Position numbers and translations under genes: made by a program. A model generated the notes under the pieces. It was not told the origin of the DNA. It searched no databases and saw only the letters and a list, made by a program, of their open reading frames with translations. Below are positions 10,186 to 23,500 of a DNA stretch of 64,000 bases, one piece after another. Each line of letters begins with the position of its first letter. The first letter of the stretch is position 1. Source of the DNA: Litoditis marina (Eukaryota; Nematoda; Chromadorea; Rhabditida; Rhabditidae); the NCBI GenBank assembly GCA_964036275.1, contig OZ038433.1:39341336-39405335 (forward strand), in the 5' to 3' direction.

Positions 10186-13100
10186 ATGGTTCGTAAGCGG
10201 GACAAGTTTGCAAGAGATCTCGTCGTAGGTGGAGCAGCGGCAGCAGTGTCGAAAACGGCAGTGGCACCTATTGAAAGGGTGAAGCTACTTCTACAGGTTC
10301 GTCAAAAGTTTTAGAGGTACTTTCCTTGTCAAAATCGTAGTGCGAACCCGGTTAACTGACAGGAAAATCCGTAATTTTAACTTTATTTCAACATGAAATA
10401 ACGTATTGATGAAGCTACTAGACCCAAATATAACGAATTACAACTATCTAATTGATGTTTTTCAACATTAAACGACGTATTGATGGAGCTACTACTACTA
10501 GACCCAAATCCTTATCCGTAGAGCAGTATTATTAATAACAGAGGTTTATTCGTAAATTATACTTCAGGTTCAATACTCACACAAGGACATTGAGGCCAGT
10601 CAACGGTATAAAGGAATATTTGATGCATTTTCCCGAGTACCGAAGGAGCAGGGATTCGCCTCTTTTTGGCGTGGAAACATGACGAATGTGATGCGGTACT
10701 TCCCAACCCAGGTGCCTACTGCCTACATAAGTTGTTGCATATAGTTCATTTTTCCAAACTCATTATCACATTAATATTTTACTTCACTAAGGAAGTTCGA
10801 CTTCCTAGTTCATATTAGGAGTAATTGAGTACCGCATATGTAAAAAAAGGTTCACATCAGGTCGAAAAAAGTGAGCATGAGCATGCCCTAAAAGTGAGCA
10901 TTTGTCATTGAAAAACACAATATTTTTTTAAAAAATTTAACCGAGAGTCTGAAACATTACCCCAAATGTGAGCATGGCCCGGTCAAAATCGGGCAAAAGT
11001 GAGCATCAGTCAACATCAAAATAAGAGGGTATTTTACGTATGGAGTACCGTACGTTGGACGTGTTACGAACTACATTGTAATTGGCCGGAATTGTGTGGC
11101 TATGTTCAGTAAGGCTTAGTTGATCACTGTTGGTGGTAAATAGTCATCATATTTACAGGCTTTGAACTTCGCCTTCAATGATCTTTACAAGTCCTTGCTT
11201 CTGAAGAATTTGGATAGATCTCAGGTTTGTGCAAACTTGTAACATGTTGTTGCTGAATGCCGCTGCCAAAATTCAGTTCATTGATTCAATTCTTTGTTTT
11301 AAATCAACAGCATTAAATTACAATAATAAGTTGTTTTTAAAAACGTTCACTGTTGGCACAAATACACACGAATAGGTGCGATATCCCGGTTATCTGACCA
11401 AGGGATCTATAGCTTTTCCTCTAACAGGACTAGTGGAATACCCTAACATTTGTAATAATTATGGTTTTGTTGGATATTTACCTATTTACATAATTGGGAT
11501 GGGGACCTATATATTTTGGTTTTTTTTCTGTGGAGGGGATGTTTAACTGTTCGAACCCTCAAACCGACAATATTCTACCCTATGGTCCCGATTAAGAGAG
11601 AAACGGGTGATTTATTGTAGCACAAGAAAGGTACCCCGGGCTACGCCCGGGTCCCTCCCTTGATGAGTCTAGGTCGGTGGCTGCATCGAGAAGTTTGTTT
11701 AATTTTTATTTTGTCTTTAATTTGAAAAGTCTTCGAGCTCGGGAGTCCTCTTTAATATAGAGCGCGAGAGTTCTCCCCTTAACATATATCGTGGTAGTAT
11801 TCCTTAACCTGAAGCGAGGTAGTTCTCCTTAACATAGAGCGCGGTAGTTCTCCTTAACATAGAGAGAAAAAGTTCTCCTTAGCATATAACGCGGTGGTTA
11901 TCCATAAGATAGAGCGCGGAAGTATTCACCTCCTTGGCATATAACGCGGGAGCTCTCCTTAACCTAAAGCGAGGTAGTTCTCCTTAAAGGGGGGCTGCAT
12001 TAAATGCCGAATTTGGCTAACGGCGTTAGCCGAAAAGGCACGAGAGTCAGAGAAGTGCGCGCAATCAATATTCATTCACTCCAAATCATCCTCCGCGTCC
12101 CTGACAGTATGCAAAAAATTAGTGAAATTTTGAAAACAGAGCTCTGAATTGGACATTCTAGTAAGAAAAGACCATCTATCGAATTGTCTCAGTTCGATCT
12201 TTCATTTGAAAATTCAGTGCAGCCCCCCTTTAACATAGAGCGCGGTATTTCTCCTTACTTAACATAGAGCGCGGGAATTCTCCTTGACACAGAGCGCGTT
12301 AGTATTCCTTAACATATAGCGCGGTAGTTCTCCTAAACATAGAGCGCGGGAGTTCTCCTTAACATAGAGCGCGGTAGTATTCCTTAACATAGAGAGCAAA
12401 TGTTCTCCTTAGCATATAATATCGGAAGTCCTCTTTAATATAGAAATCGAGAGTTCTACAAACATATCGTGGTAGTATTTCTTAACCTAAACCGAGGTAG
12501 TTCTTCTTAAAATAGATCGCGGTATTTCTCCTTACTTAATATAGAGCGCGGGAATTCTCCTTAACACAGAGCGCGTTAGTATTCCTTAACATATAGCGCG
12601 GTAGTTCTCCTAAACATAGAGCGCGGGAGTTCTCCTTAACATAGAGCGCAGTAGTATTCCTTAACATAGAGCGCGGTAGTTTTCCTTAACATTGACAGTG
12701 AAAGTTCTCCTTAGCATATAACGCGAGAGTTCTTCTTAACGTAGAGCGTGGGAGTTCTCCATAACATAGAACGCGGCAGTTCTCCTTAGCATATAACGCG
12801 GGAGTTCTCCTTAACGTAGAGCACGGGAGCTATCCTTAACATAGAGCGCGGGAGTTCTCCTTAACATAGAGCGTGTTCTCATCACAATGTTAGTTTCTTT
12901 AACATATAGCGCGGTAGTTCAATTCTAGCAGCAGCCAGTTTCATGAAAATCTAAAATGAAAGCAGAAAATCACGTACTTTTTCACGCATTTTTACCAAAA
13001 ACTCAACTACAAAGTGCACAATTTTTCTCAGTTTCTCGACTGAAAGGACGATTTGCTTCGTCCAGACAGACAGACCAAGCAACGCTATTATAGGAGTAGA

Positions 13101-15968
13101 TACTACAAAGTCGCCCTAAGTTTGATCAGTCGATCTCGCTTTTCAGAACTTCTGGTCTTACACGGGTCGCTCATTAGCAGCCGGTGGTTTTGCCGGCTCA
13201 ACCACCCTGTGTTTCGTGTATCCACTTGACTTCATTCGAACAAGACTTTCGGTAGATGTCGGGAGCAGTGCGATGACCAGAGCCTACAAGGTAAGCTAGG
13301 CCAAACATGCAAGAATATTATCATAAAACTTAATTTCAAAAATTTCGGCTAAATGGTGAGGGAAAACCGGAATCCGGAAAAGATTTCCTCGGACAGTTTT
13401 TGGAAAACTGTATTTGAAAAGATATTTGAAGGTCTCTTTCTATTAACTATTACTTTTAAATGGAAACGTGTTTCACCTCGTTGAGCGTTGACGATCTTGT
13501 AACTCGTATTCCTCACTTTGTTTCCAGGGCTTCACGGATTGTTTGGTCCAAACAGTGCGGGCGGATGGCGTGGTTGGGTTGTATAGGGGGTTCTTCATTT
13601 CAATTCAGGTTGGTGCTAACTGAATACATAAGTGAGCGAGAGTTTTTTCAGCGTTTTCAACAGTTTTTCGTTCGAAGAATGAACATGAGAGTTTCAAAAA
13701 AGTAGCCAAATAGAGTATACTCTACTTCCTTTTCGAGGGATTATTCTACTAAGAGCATCTCATTCCAATTTGGTTGAATTTTAAAATGTCTCTCACAAAC
13801 AGCCAGAAAAACTGCGAATCTGGGTATTTTCATGGGAAAACACTTTCCTTCATAGAATCTAGTCACTCCCTATTCCTATTGTGTATGCATATTAAGTGCT
13901 TGTAATGGCAAACTTTCAATCATTATATCTGACACACGGGAACTTTGAAATATTTTTTTGATAATCCATATATATAATTGTCCATTAAAGACCTATTTCC
14001 TCTACCGCGCAGTCTACTTTGGAATGTACGATACTATCCGACACATGGTGGAGAAGGACAAAAAGAACCTCCACTTCTTTGCCTCTTTTGCTATTGCTCA
14101 GGTAAATGTTTGTCAAGTGTTTCGATTCATAACGTCAACTGATATTATCATGTAGTAGCGGATAAAAATTAGTTCAAAGCTATGGATAAGATATAGATTT
14201 CTGTTTTAAAGAAGGACGATTATGTGGTCCAATCCCAGCGCTTCAGTTCTTTCAACTGCAATTCATTTTCAATTGCAGTTCAAAGGACCGATGACACGAG
14301 ATTGGTCCACATAATAGTTCTGCTTTAGGGGTGGAAAGGTGCGTGAACGGCTTTCAAGTTTACCGACCCCTTACATCTCCCCCCCCCCCCCTTAAAAAGG
14401 TCGAATCTTATTGGAGAATTTACGGATTTTTTTGTTATTAGTTATTTACATTTACAAACTAGAATTCGTGTGTAGTATCGCCCTTTTCACTTCTGCAAAA
14501 GATTTGTGCGGAAGAATTCTCATGAGAAGATTTGGCGATTATGCAGTCACTTCTTTACCCAGTGTTTAGATGTTGTTAGGAAAAGTACTATACCGGGTCT
14601 AGAATCTGCTATCTGGTGTCTGAATGTACGAACAAAATTCAATTTAATCAAATTTTTCAATTTACAAACATGTACATATCATATCACGCTCAAGTTTTTA
14701 CGACTTACGACGCACGTCCAATTGGTGTTGTTATACCGTCAATAGAGATACTTCAGGGAGTCTCCTTGTGCTCAGCCTACCTGACCTACCCTTGGGACAC
14801 AGTACGAAGAAGAATGATGATCAAGGGACCGCTAAGTAGTGGTGAGTACTCAAAGACCAGTATGGTCCGACTAAGCGACAAAAAGTAGTCCGTTTTAGTT
14901 GCAAACACGTGAAAATTTGTGATTTTTTTCATCAAAAGTAGACCGATTTTCTTATTTTCGGCGAAAAAGTAGTCAGTTTTTCGAATTTTTCCGACTATTC
15001 GGACAACTTTACTGGTGTATGTGAGTACTCAACATAGTTTCTGCTGTTCTGGAGATTAAAGATTTTGTAGGGCCGCCCTGCGAAATAACATGTTTCATGA
15101 CGCGTGCAAAATTCACATACAATGAATAGGTTTCAAACTAGGGCAAAAATGTATGTTATTCATTTGCCATAGCAGTTCCCGTTATAATGCTTCACCACCA
15201 CCAACACATTGGTTGGCTAGAAAGACAACATCTTGGCAATTCTTAATTGAAACAGCGCAGCGCCGTTGGATCGAATCAGAACAGAAAGGATATCTCGTTC
15301 TCGTCTCGTCAACAACTTAAATAAATACCATCTATGCCGACGATTTTTGAAATTTCCAGTCGAATTGCGTTGAATACATGTTCGAAACTCGTCTAAGTCT
15401 AAATGCTGTTATTTCGCATTTATGTCAAATATGTTTATAGGTCGCGCATTTGCATCCGCGAAAAAAATCGTTGCTGACGAAGGAGTTCGTGGTTTGTTCA
15501 AGGGATCGCTGGCCAATATATTCAGGTCAGTTCATTGCTTGAATAGAATTCTGACAATCAATCATTTTTGTTTCTGTACTGTTTTTTTTTGTTTCTTTTG
15601 AAAAATGCCCCACTGTGAGTTTATCTATATTTTCCGCTACTTTTAGGGTTAAAGGTCTTACCTCACAAGTTAAATTCACACCGCTTCCCACTCAAATAGA
15701 TTCTTTTGCTGTGGTGGATACATTGGTAATATGTTATCCACGAAGCCTCCCCTACTGCTCCCCTAACGGAAATTAAAGAAGTCATATTGCATTACAAAGC
15801 CCCCCCCCCCCCCCCGGACTGTTTATTGCGAATATCCACGTGGATACGTGAAACGCTGAAGAACAAGGATCACATTTCACATTGTTATTCTTTAACGCTT
15901 ACCTTTGCAGAAGTAGTGGAGGAGCTCTTGTCATGGCTATCTATGAGGAAATACAGAAGCATTTGTGA
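10186..15968 (+). CDS. Mitochondrial ADP/ATP carrier (adenine nucleotide translocase), 9 exons
   Basis: Exons: 10186..10296, 10568..10711, 11159..11224, 13147..13290, 13528..13608, 13991..14101, 14757..14841, 15441..15525, 15911..15968. All phases agree, giving 294 residues, the usual size for the family. The protein exchanges ADP and ATP across the mitochondrial inner membrane. Three repeats each carry a carrier motif: PIERVK (~28-33), PLDFIR (~133-138) and PWDTVRRR (~231-238). The last runs into RRRMM, the ADP/ATP-carrier signature, here ending in I rather than the usual third M. Other hallmarks are [20 protein letters not shown] and [12 protein letters not shown] near the end. An in-frame ATG at 10156 would add ten residues; 10186 fits the family length better. 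C. elegans has several ant paralogues and I cannot tell which this matches. The introns host a minisatellite and several MITEs. Confidence 0.95.
10390..10515. repeat. Imperfect tandem duplication in carrier intron 1
   Basis: CGTATTGATGAAGCTACTAG and CGTATTGATGGAGCTACTAC, each preceded by a similar AACAT phrase and followed by AGACCCAAAT, lie about 80 bases apart. The second copy has an expanded CTA run. Confidence 0.6.
10850..11010. repeat. Dispersed AAAAGTGAGCAT motif cluster in carrier intron 2
   Basis: GTGAGCAT occurs four times in about 140 bases (near 10870, 10895, 10969, 10999) at irregular spacing with no shared longer unit. Not coding. Confidence 0.45.
11735..12925. repeat. 25-bp minisatellite in carrier intron 3
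   Basis: Imperfect head-to-tail copies of a unit beginning TTAACATAGAGCGCGG and ending TAGTTCTCC, roughly 35-40 units. Variants include a 'GCATATAACGCGGGAG' type and occasional deletions. A 242-bp element has inserted within the array (see 11988-12229). Confidence 0.9.
11988..12229. mobile_element. TTAA-flanked MITE inside the minisatellite
   Basis: Perfect 12-bp terminal inverted repeats, AGGGGGGCTGCA and its reverse complement, are flanked on both sides by TTAA (11984-11987 and 12230-12233). Removing the element plus one TTAA restores an uninterrupted minisatellite unit (CTCC-TTAA-CATAGAGCGCGG), so insertion with exact TTAA duplication is directly visible. TTAA targeting is typical of piggyBac-type transposases. 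The 242 bases carry no ORF. Confidence 0.85.
14218..14317. mobile_element. Hairpin MITE in carrier intron 6
   Basis: ATTATGTGGTCCAATC at the left end is matched by GATTGGTCCACATAAT at the right, and the centre (TTTCAACTGCAATT...CAATTGCAGTTCAAA) is also inverted, giving one ~100-bp hairpin. No coding capacity. Confidence 0.75.
14377..14400. repeat. Poly-C tract followed by TTAAAAAG
   Basis: A long C run followed by CTTAAAAAGG in carrier intron 6. A closely similar context recurs at about 16257-16280; other C or G runs lie near 15801, 19589, 31381 and 3011. Confidence 0.8.
14855..15016 (-). mobile_element. MITE, CCAGTAAAGTTGTCCGA family, copy 1
   Basis: About 160 bp. One end reads CCAGTATGGTCCGACTAAGC, the other is the complement of CCAGTAAAGTTGTCCGAATA. 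Homologous copies in opposite orientation lie in the EDEM1-like gene (19785-19945) and MCU (30527-30683). This copy begins 14 bases into the intron after exon 7 of the carrier, and the donor sequence GTGAGTACTCAA appears on both sides of it (14842-14853 and 15021-15032). Confidence 0.75.
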
Positions 15969-17517
15969 TAGTAAGTTGATTTTTTCCACCTTCGCTACAT
16001 ATATGGTTGATAAGAGTAATAAAGGCGACATTCCTACCTAAAAAAATATTTTAAAAATGAACTATTGAATCAGAAAATCATGTGAAAACGTCGCCGTTGA
16101 TTGTTATTCTACTACATTTCATCTGTTATTGCTTGGTTGGTTTTCTATTTAAATGTTCTGTTCAGTCGCGGATACAACGTATTTCTCGCAGGGGTGACGT
16201 GTGACCAAAAAGTTGATCGACCCCACCATAGACCATACCGCCGGTACCCGGTACGACCCCCCCCCCCCCCTTAAAAAGTAGAAAATCACCAAAATATAAA
16301 ATTATTTTTTTCAAATTCTACCGAGATTGGCCAAAAATCGTTGTTCGGTTCTGGTCGGTCTTTACTCTTTACCCCACCCCTGACAAACATGTATTGTGGT
16401 CATCCCTCCCTGATTCATCGATTCGAAAATTATCGCGTGATTTTTTTATACTATTCAAATATATTTTTCAGGTTCCCCGTTACCGTATCTACAACATTAG
16501 CACTTCTCCCTTTTTGACACCCGTTCTTACACGTTGTTTTTCAGATTATGGTGATAGTTTAGTCAGGAATGTATACGTAGATCGTAGTATTGTTTATATC
16601 GATTTACTATTAGTCTTTCTCTCTTGTCTCTCTCAACTCTCTGTTTGTTGCTGATTTTCTTCCGTCCTGCCATGTCCACACGTTAGCAGATTTTTTGATA
16701 TAATAAGCCACTGCTTTATTTCCTTGATTGCACTATAACCCCTGATCTCTTTGTAGCATTACAGCAAAGACTTTTCAAACATCGTTGTCTGCTATCATTG
16801 TTTCGAATACTGATATAATTGTTTCTGAGTGCCATTCACGTGTGAAGCTGATAGAGAAAATAATTTCGGTGCGCGTAAGTGAAGTGCCATTTTTCTCCGA
16901 TTGCATGCGTATCCCACCTATTACAGTACCTCTGACTCTCGTGCCCACTATAGTCAAGTTGCCTTAGCCTCACAAGTTGTTTGCTAGTTTCATAGTTAAC
17001 GGCAAGTTAATGATACTTGTCACTGTTGTCACCTCTAGATGCTCTTGTTTCGAGATTCGAATAGTTATGCATTTTACTCGAGTTGTAATTGTTGGCCAGC
17101 GAACTATCATGCCCTAGGAGGTGCTAGATTTTTGTTTACTGTTTACTCGTACATATTGTTACTCTCTGTTTTACAGTAGGTTATTCGTACATATTATCAC
17201 TTGTTTCAGTGTTTTCATAGGTATAGGTAGTAGATAGATCGGTCTTTCATCGTTTTTTTAATGTATTTCTAGTCTGACTTCCGATAGAAGTCCATAAATA
17301 AAGTCAATTTAGATACTCTCTTGGTTTTTGAAGTATGAACGGATATCCCGATAATTATTGAATACTTGAGTGCATTTTTTGATGATGGAATGGCCACTAT
17401 ATCTTGGTGATTACCAATAACTTCGATTTCACAACTCACTGACTTACAGTTCGCCCTCTCCCTGGTTCTGCAGTAATCGTGTTAGTTACATATCTGGACA
17501 AGTATTTTACGTTATAA
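15969..17517. other. Intergenic region, carrier to EDEM1-like gene; no gene seen
   Basis: Holds the carrier 3' flank, a second poly-C/TTAAAAAG copy (~16257-16280) and AT-rich sequence. The 60-90 codon ORFs show no protein-like composition or splice structure that I recognise. The promoter of the next gene should lie in the right part. Confidence 0.4.
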
Positions 17518-20500
17518 ATGGGATGCCGCGAAATAGTGAGTTTGGAAACATGTGTTTATACAATTTCTATCGATCGAATATAATATATGATCGATCGAAT
17601 ACGAAGGAATGTTAATGTATAGCCCATTTGTTGTTGACAGATGGTTACCATTACCCACGTATTTTACTTTCATAGTTTTCAACTCAAATACTGAAATAAA
17701 CATTACATATAGCTGATAAAGTTTTACATTGCTAATACACTTCATTTATTGTTTTTTAAACAACATCATCTTACAGGGGACTTTGGTTTTGTTGTTAGCG
17801 GCAGTCGGAGGTGTAAAATGTGACCGTAATCCATTCATTCTATCCTCCACAGAAGCGAAATATGCTTATTTTCCGGTGGTTAGTCAGTATGTTTCCTCTA
17901 ACGCTCGCTCAAAGAACGATCTACCGTATGCTTCGAGAACCTGAGATACATTACACGGTCTCTTTCTCTTTCTCACAATTCAGGTGGCATTGCCTTCGAG
18001 GCGGTTGTCACGTGCAATCAAAATGTAACCAGGCTGCATTTGTAGAAAACTTTGATTGCATTCAAATGCAATCGGCTTGATCTGAAATGCAACCAAAAGT
18101 GTCTACAGTGTGTTTTTGATTATGTAAAGAGATTTTGGGTGCATTTGATAGCAACCAAAAATCATTTTTCACAAATGTAACCGAATTGCATGTCTAATTT
18201 CATGCTATGTTCTCTTCGTAAGTGACAGCCACTACAGCCGTTTTTGATTATTCATGACACGCACACGTAGTTCACACTGGCATAGAAAAGAGATATACGA
18301 GAATAAGTATTAATGTATATGGTTTTGCCGGCTTAGGCTTAAACGGTACATGCGTACATGTTGTTCTGTTCTTGTGTGTTTGAATCTCGTTGACTTTCAA
18401 TTTCAGTGGCAGTTCAGAATTACTGCGATGTATTCAGATCAAACTACAAATTCTGGGCAGTGAGCACCCTCTGTAGCAATTGTAATCAGCTGTATTCAAT
18501 ATGTTATGTTTCACTTTTCAAAACAGTTCCCAGTTCATAATTGTTGCAGGAGGAGATTGAAAACGCGCGATCGGAAGCTCGGGAGATGTTTTATTACGGC
18601 TATGAGAACTATATGAGGCACGCGTTTCCCGATGATGAGTTGGATCCGATTCATTGCACAGGTCGTGGACACGATCATGATCACCCGTGAGTTATGCTCA
18701 ACATTCGTACTCAGCCCTGTGCTTTTATCTCTTCTAAGGATTAGGTCTAGCTCAAGGGTTGGATACTAGTATTTTTTGATCATGTCTGTGTGAAGATATT
18801 ATTATAAATGTGAAAAGAGGGGAACACACGTGCAATTGCCCGATAGCAAACGCTTATGTCTTCCTACCCATATCAACTGAAACAAAGGTTGTGTAGATGA
18901 AGCATATTTTCGGGAATCATGTTTATGTATTATTATGCAGTTGTCTTATCAGTATCTTTCAGAGAGAATATAAATATAAACGATGTTTTGGGCGACTATT
19001 CACTAACTCTGATTGATTCTCTGGACTCCCTTGTAGTTTTTGGTTAGTGAACTTCCCTTTTTCTCACGTGTGAAGACACTTCGGTAAAATAGTTTACGTT
19101 CGTGACAAATGGTTCCGATATGTTCATTGTATCATGGGAACTTGGTGGCTTTGAATCCTGGAAACTTGGTAATCTACATCCAGCCACTCAGTGGCAAATT
19201 TGGAAAACTTAGCGCCACCTGGCTGCCGTATCTGGCCTGGGTGAAGCATTTGTCTGAATGCAAGTCGCTCGAAGGGTTGAAACAAATAGGATCCCACTCA
19301 GATCAGATACCGTTGTTTCTAAAAAAACAAAATTGAAGGCGTAACGGTTAATGTGAAATTCTAGTAGAGATGGTTGTTATTGGAGTCACCGTTGATTCAC
19401 GTAAACGAGGTTGTCCCATGCGCAAAAATAACGGTGGATTTATAATTAAGTTTTGCAGGTGACACAGAAGAGTTCAAAAATGCAGTGAACTTGGTGATAG
19501 AAACCGTGTCGTTCGACAAAAACACCACCGTGCAGATATTCGAAGCAACTATACGGTGAGTTATGTTCTCTTTTTTGCTGTAGGGAGGGGGGGGGGGGGG
19601 GGTAACATCCCTATCGAATAAATATCAATAATCAATTTATTGTCGATTGTCGTTTGCACACTTCTAGACGAGAACGGACCACTAACTTTGCTCATTTTAC
19701 CACATGGGACTCTTCATTCATAAAAGCCTCCAACCAACCAACCAACACTATGCTTATGCTTATGTATACATTTTCCCTACCCCAGTAAAGTTGTCCGAAT
19801 AGCCGAAAAAAAATGGGTACACGGTCCACTTTTTCACCGAAAACAAAAAAGTCGGACCACTTCATATGCAAAATCATTAATTTTCACGTGCCTCAATCTG
19901 AAAACGAACTTCTTTCTGTCGAATAGTCAGACCTTACCGGTGTATGATATTTTCTCTAGTTGTGCGGAAAACTTTACCAAAGAGATGTGTTCAGTGTAAT
20001 GGGTTCGTTGCTGTCCGCCCATCTGATAGCTTCTGATTCCTCTCGATCGTTGGGCGACTTCTACATGGCCGACTACGACGGAGAACTGCTCTCAATGGCC
20101 CACGATCTGGCAATTAGGTTGATGCCAGCCTTTGAGGGAACCGCCACTGGTTAGTTCCATGGACAGCCATCAAGGGTTGCCTTTTCTAACAGAACTTTTA
20201 TTCGACATTCGTTCTTCGATTGATTTATTTTAATATAAGTACCTGGTTGGTGGCACTTCATTGACGTCAATAAGCAACGTTTTTCTAGAATTTGAAGTTT
20301 CGGCTGATTGAGAGATCTTTCGTTCACGATTACAAGGTTTCCGTAGCGCAGTTAGTGTTAGTTTCAGTTTTTCTGTGTCACTATTGTGGAAAGAGCATGG
20401 AAGCAACAACCTCACAACCAACATAGCGGTATGTATGTTGTAGAGATGTAACAGTGTATGTTTTTCTCTTATTCTAAGTGTTATTTCAGGGTTACCCTAT

Positions 20501-23500
20501 ACCAGAGTCAACCTACGTAACGGCGTTCTTCCGGAAACAACGAATGAAACGTGTACAGCTGGCGCTGGCTCGCTACTCCTTGAGTTTGGTTAGTTGTCTC
20601 TCGAATCGTCGTCGTAATTCTCGAATCGTGAATTTTGCTGTTTCAGTTCGGTTCTTTATGAATTTGAACGATTCATTGAGGAAAATTAGTTTTTAAGCAC
20701 AGTTATCAGGTGTTGAAACCGATCACTCCTAACTCGGAACAGCATCACTCGTTTTGTGATCATCAGAAACACTTCTGCACTGTTTCCTTTCACACCCTTT
20801 TTCTTTCAGGACTGTTATCTCGTCTTATCGGAGATGATACATACGAAAGAGCAGCGAGACGAATCAATCGAAAAATCTGGAATATGAGAAATTCTAAGAC
20901 TGGCCTCTTGGGTCAGTTCACATTGGGTTAATAGATGTTGCATCCGATACCACCCATTTAAACAAAACAACTTTGAATTTCAACTGTATAACTAATTTTG
21001 ACGATACCCATCACTTTGAAAACGTTACAACTTTATTAGATTCTCTTCTTCCAGCATGTTCGGCGACCATTGGTTAAGGTGATATTGCAGGTAACCTGTT
21101 CAACATTCAAAGTGGAGCATGGGTCGGTTCGCTGTGCGGCCTGGGAGCTGGATTGGACTCCTTCTACGAGTATTTGTTGAAAAGTTGGTGTATTTACATT
21201 AAACACTATTTTGTCCCCCACAGATTTGAATTCAAATTTCAAATTGAATACGACGCAGTGCTCACTTCCGATGACATTGACCTGAAAACCCATCCTTTAA
21301 AAGTTGATCATTTGGTTCCATTTTAGGTTTCATTCTGTTTGACGATAAACAGGATCTTGTCATGTTCAACGAGGCTCTCGATCTGATTCTAAAGCACATG
21401 AGGAGAGGAAGGTTAGTTCATGGTCGGCAAAGACTAAGTGGGGTTTAAGGGTTCCCATTGTTGAAATTGCTACTCTTAACGCGAAACTCGAAAAATAAAA
21501 TAAAACAGTTTTGAAACTCAAAAACTCATATTTGGAAACTAGATTAACTAGATTAAGTGAACTCGAAATTTTATTTTTTTGGTTGACAACCGTATTATAC
21601 GTACGTAGTATACGTAGTACGTAGAATAATTTTGCCATACGAGCCAAACAGTCAAACTGAATGTTTGTTCAATAACTGTTAGAAAGCATATAGCATTCGC
21701 GATTAATCTTGTTAAAAAGATGTTAACCTTATCAGAAATATTTTAGGAGAATTACACATGATCTGGTTGCTCACAATTCGGCTGTCTTCATGATGTTGTC
21801 CAGTTTAGAAGCTTTCAGAAGCCGGGGTAATCTTTTCAGACCTCGTTGTCTGAGTGGGGAGGGAGAACATCCTCTATTCGTCAACGTTGATGCCAGAGAT
21901 GGAAGTACGACCAATACGTGGATCGACGCGTTACAAGTTGGTCTCATCTCTATTTTAATAGTTATCACCATTTTCGGAAAACTTATTACACCGAATACAG
22001 AATGTTATTAACTAAATTTGTAGACTGCTAACAGTAATTATATTACCGGTCGGTATCGGGAAGTTAAAGCTTTCATAATGACCTTTTTTGGCTCGCTCTC
22101 GAGTCGAGTTGGTTTTTCCTATAAATTTTTCTATTTCCTTTCCTAGTCACCAGCGGTTTTTTTAAAAGTCCTTCTATTTGGTAGACCCTATAGTTTCGAC
22201 CTTGTTATCTCAATTTGTTCCTCAAGCACTTATGTGTTCTCATCCCGATGCCATTACAGGCCAGTTTCCCGGGTGTCCTCATTCTGGCCGGAGATGTAGA
22301 GGAAGCTGTCTGTCAGCACGGTGTCTACTATGCCATTTGGAAAAAGTACGGCGTTCTGCCCGAAAGATACAATTGGCATTTGAAGTGAGTTGAACTGAAC
22401 GTTAAGCTTTCTCAAACCACTTTCGTGGTTGTACCAATGTGTATTCAAAATACTACACTATGTTTTCTAACGATCATCTAAGATCATAGGTGTATTTCAC
22501 ATTATGTGCAAGTCCTTTCATCACTGCTTTTTTTCTAAGTTACGTTGTTCACCAGGCGTCCCGATGTGAACTTCTATCCACTACGTCCCGAGTTCGCCGA
22601 GTCAACCTATCTTCTGTACAGAGCAACAAAGAACCCGTTCTATCTCCACGTGGGGAGGGAAATTATTGATTCTATCAACACCATGACCAAGGTCCGTGTT
22701 CGTTAATCTTTCATCAATGTGTCACTGATCCAGTTGGAAATGTGGTATCAGATAGTTCCTGTATTCAAAAAACCAAAATCCAGTTTTCTTGTTTTCATCT
22801 GACATATTATGAGCCAACCTTGTAATTATTGCAATAAATCAACTAGCGACGTGGATGCTTTCGTTTCCAATCTGGTTGGGTCGAATGTAGTATGGTTAGT
22901 ATACATAGAATGATCGTGGTTTAGAGTGGTTAACCAATTCCAAAAATCAATTCAATTCCAATTCTCGAAAAATTCCGAAATTTCAATTCCAATTCTTTCA
23001 ATGTTTTCAAAAACCAATTCAATTCCAATTCCAACCAATTCTCGAAAAATTCCAAAATTTCAATTCCAATTCTTTCAATGTTTTCAAAAACCAATTCAAT
23101 TCAATTCCAATTCCGACCAATTCCGACCAATTCTTAAAGAATCAATTCCAATTTCAATTCTAGAGGCATTTTTTCTGCAAAAAAGGCCGGTGAACAGTTT
23201 TTCTGTTGCTTTTTACAAGAAATACATTTGCAAAAGATAGAACAAAACAAGAAACTGTCATTTTCAACACGTTTAAAATTTCAATTCTGAATCAATTCCG
23301 GCCAATTCCACAAGGAACCGGGTATTTCGTTAACCCTACCAGTTAACCTTAACCGGGTTACCTGGTTAACGCTTTTGTTAACCCATTTGTAACCCTCTTT
23401 TACAACGTGTTTAGGGGGAAATTTGGGGTTAACAAGTGGTTAACAAGTGGTTAACCAGGTAACCCGGTTAATGGTTAACTGCTAGGGTTAACGAAATACC

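Noticed and set aside
19960..19994. Longer form of EDEM1-like exon 6 starting after CTCTAG
   Set aside because: In the phase set by the preceding exon it hits a stop. The TTCAG acceptor at 19994 restores the family sequence ([13 protein letters not shown]).
21747..21839. Extended EDEM1-like exon 11 from the acceptor at 21746
   Set aside because: It is in frame but adds ~31 residues absent from the family. The TTTTCAG at 21839 joins [16 protein letters not shown] as expected.
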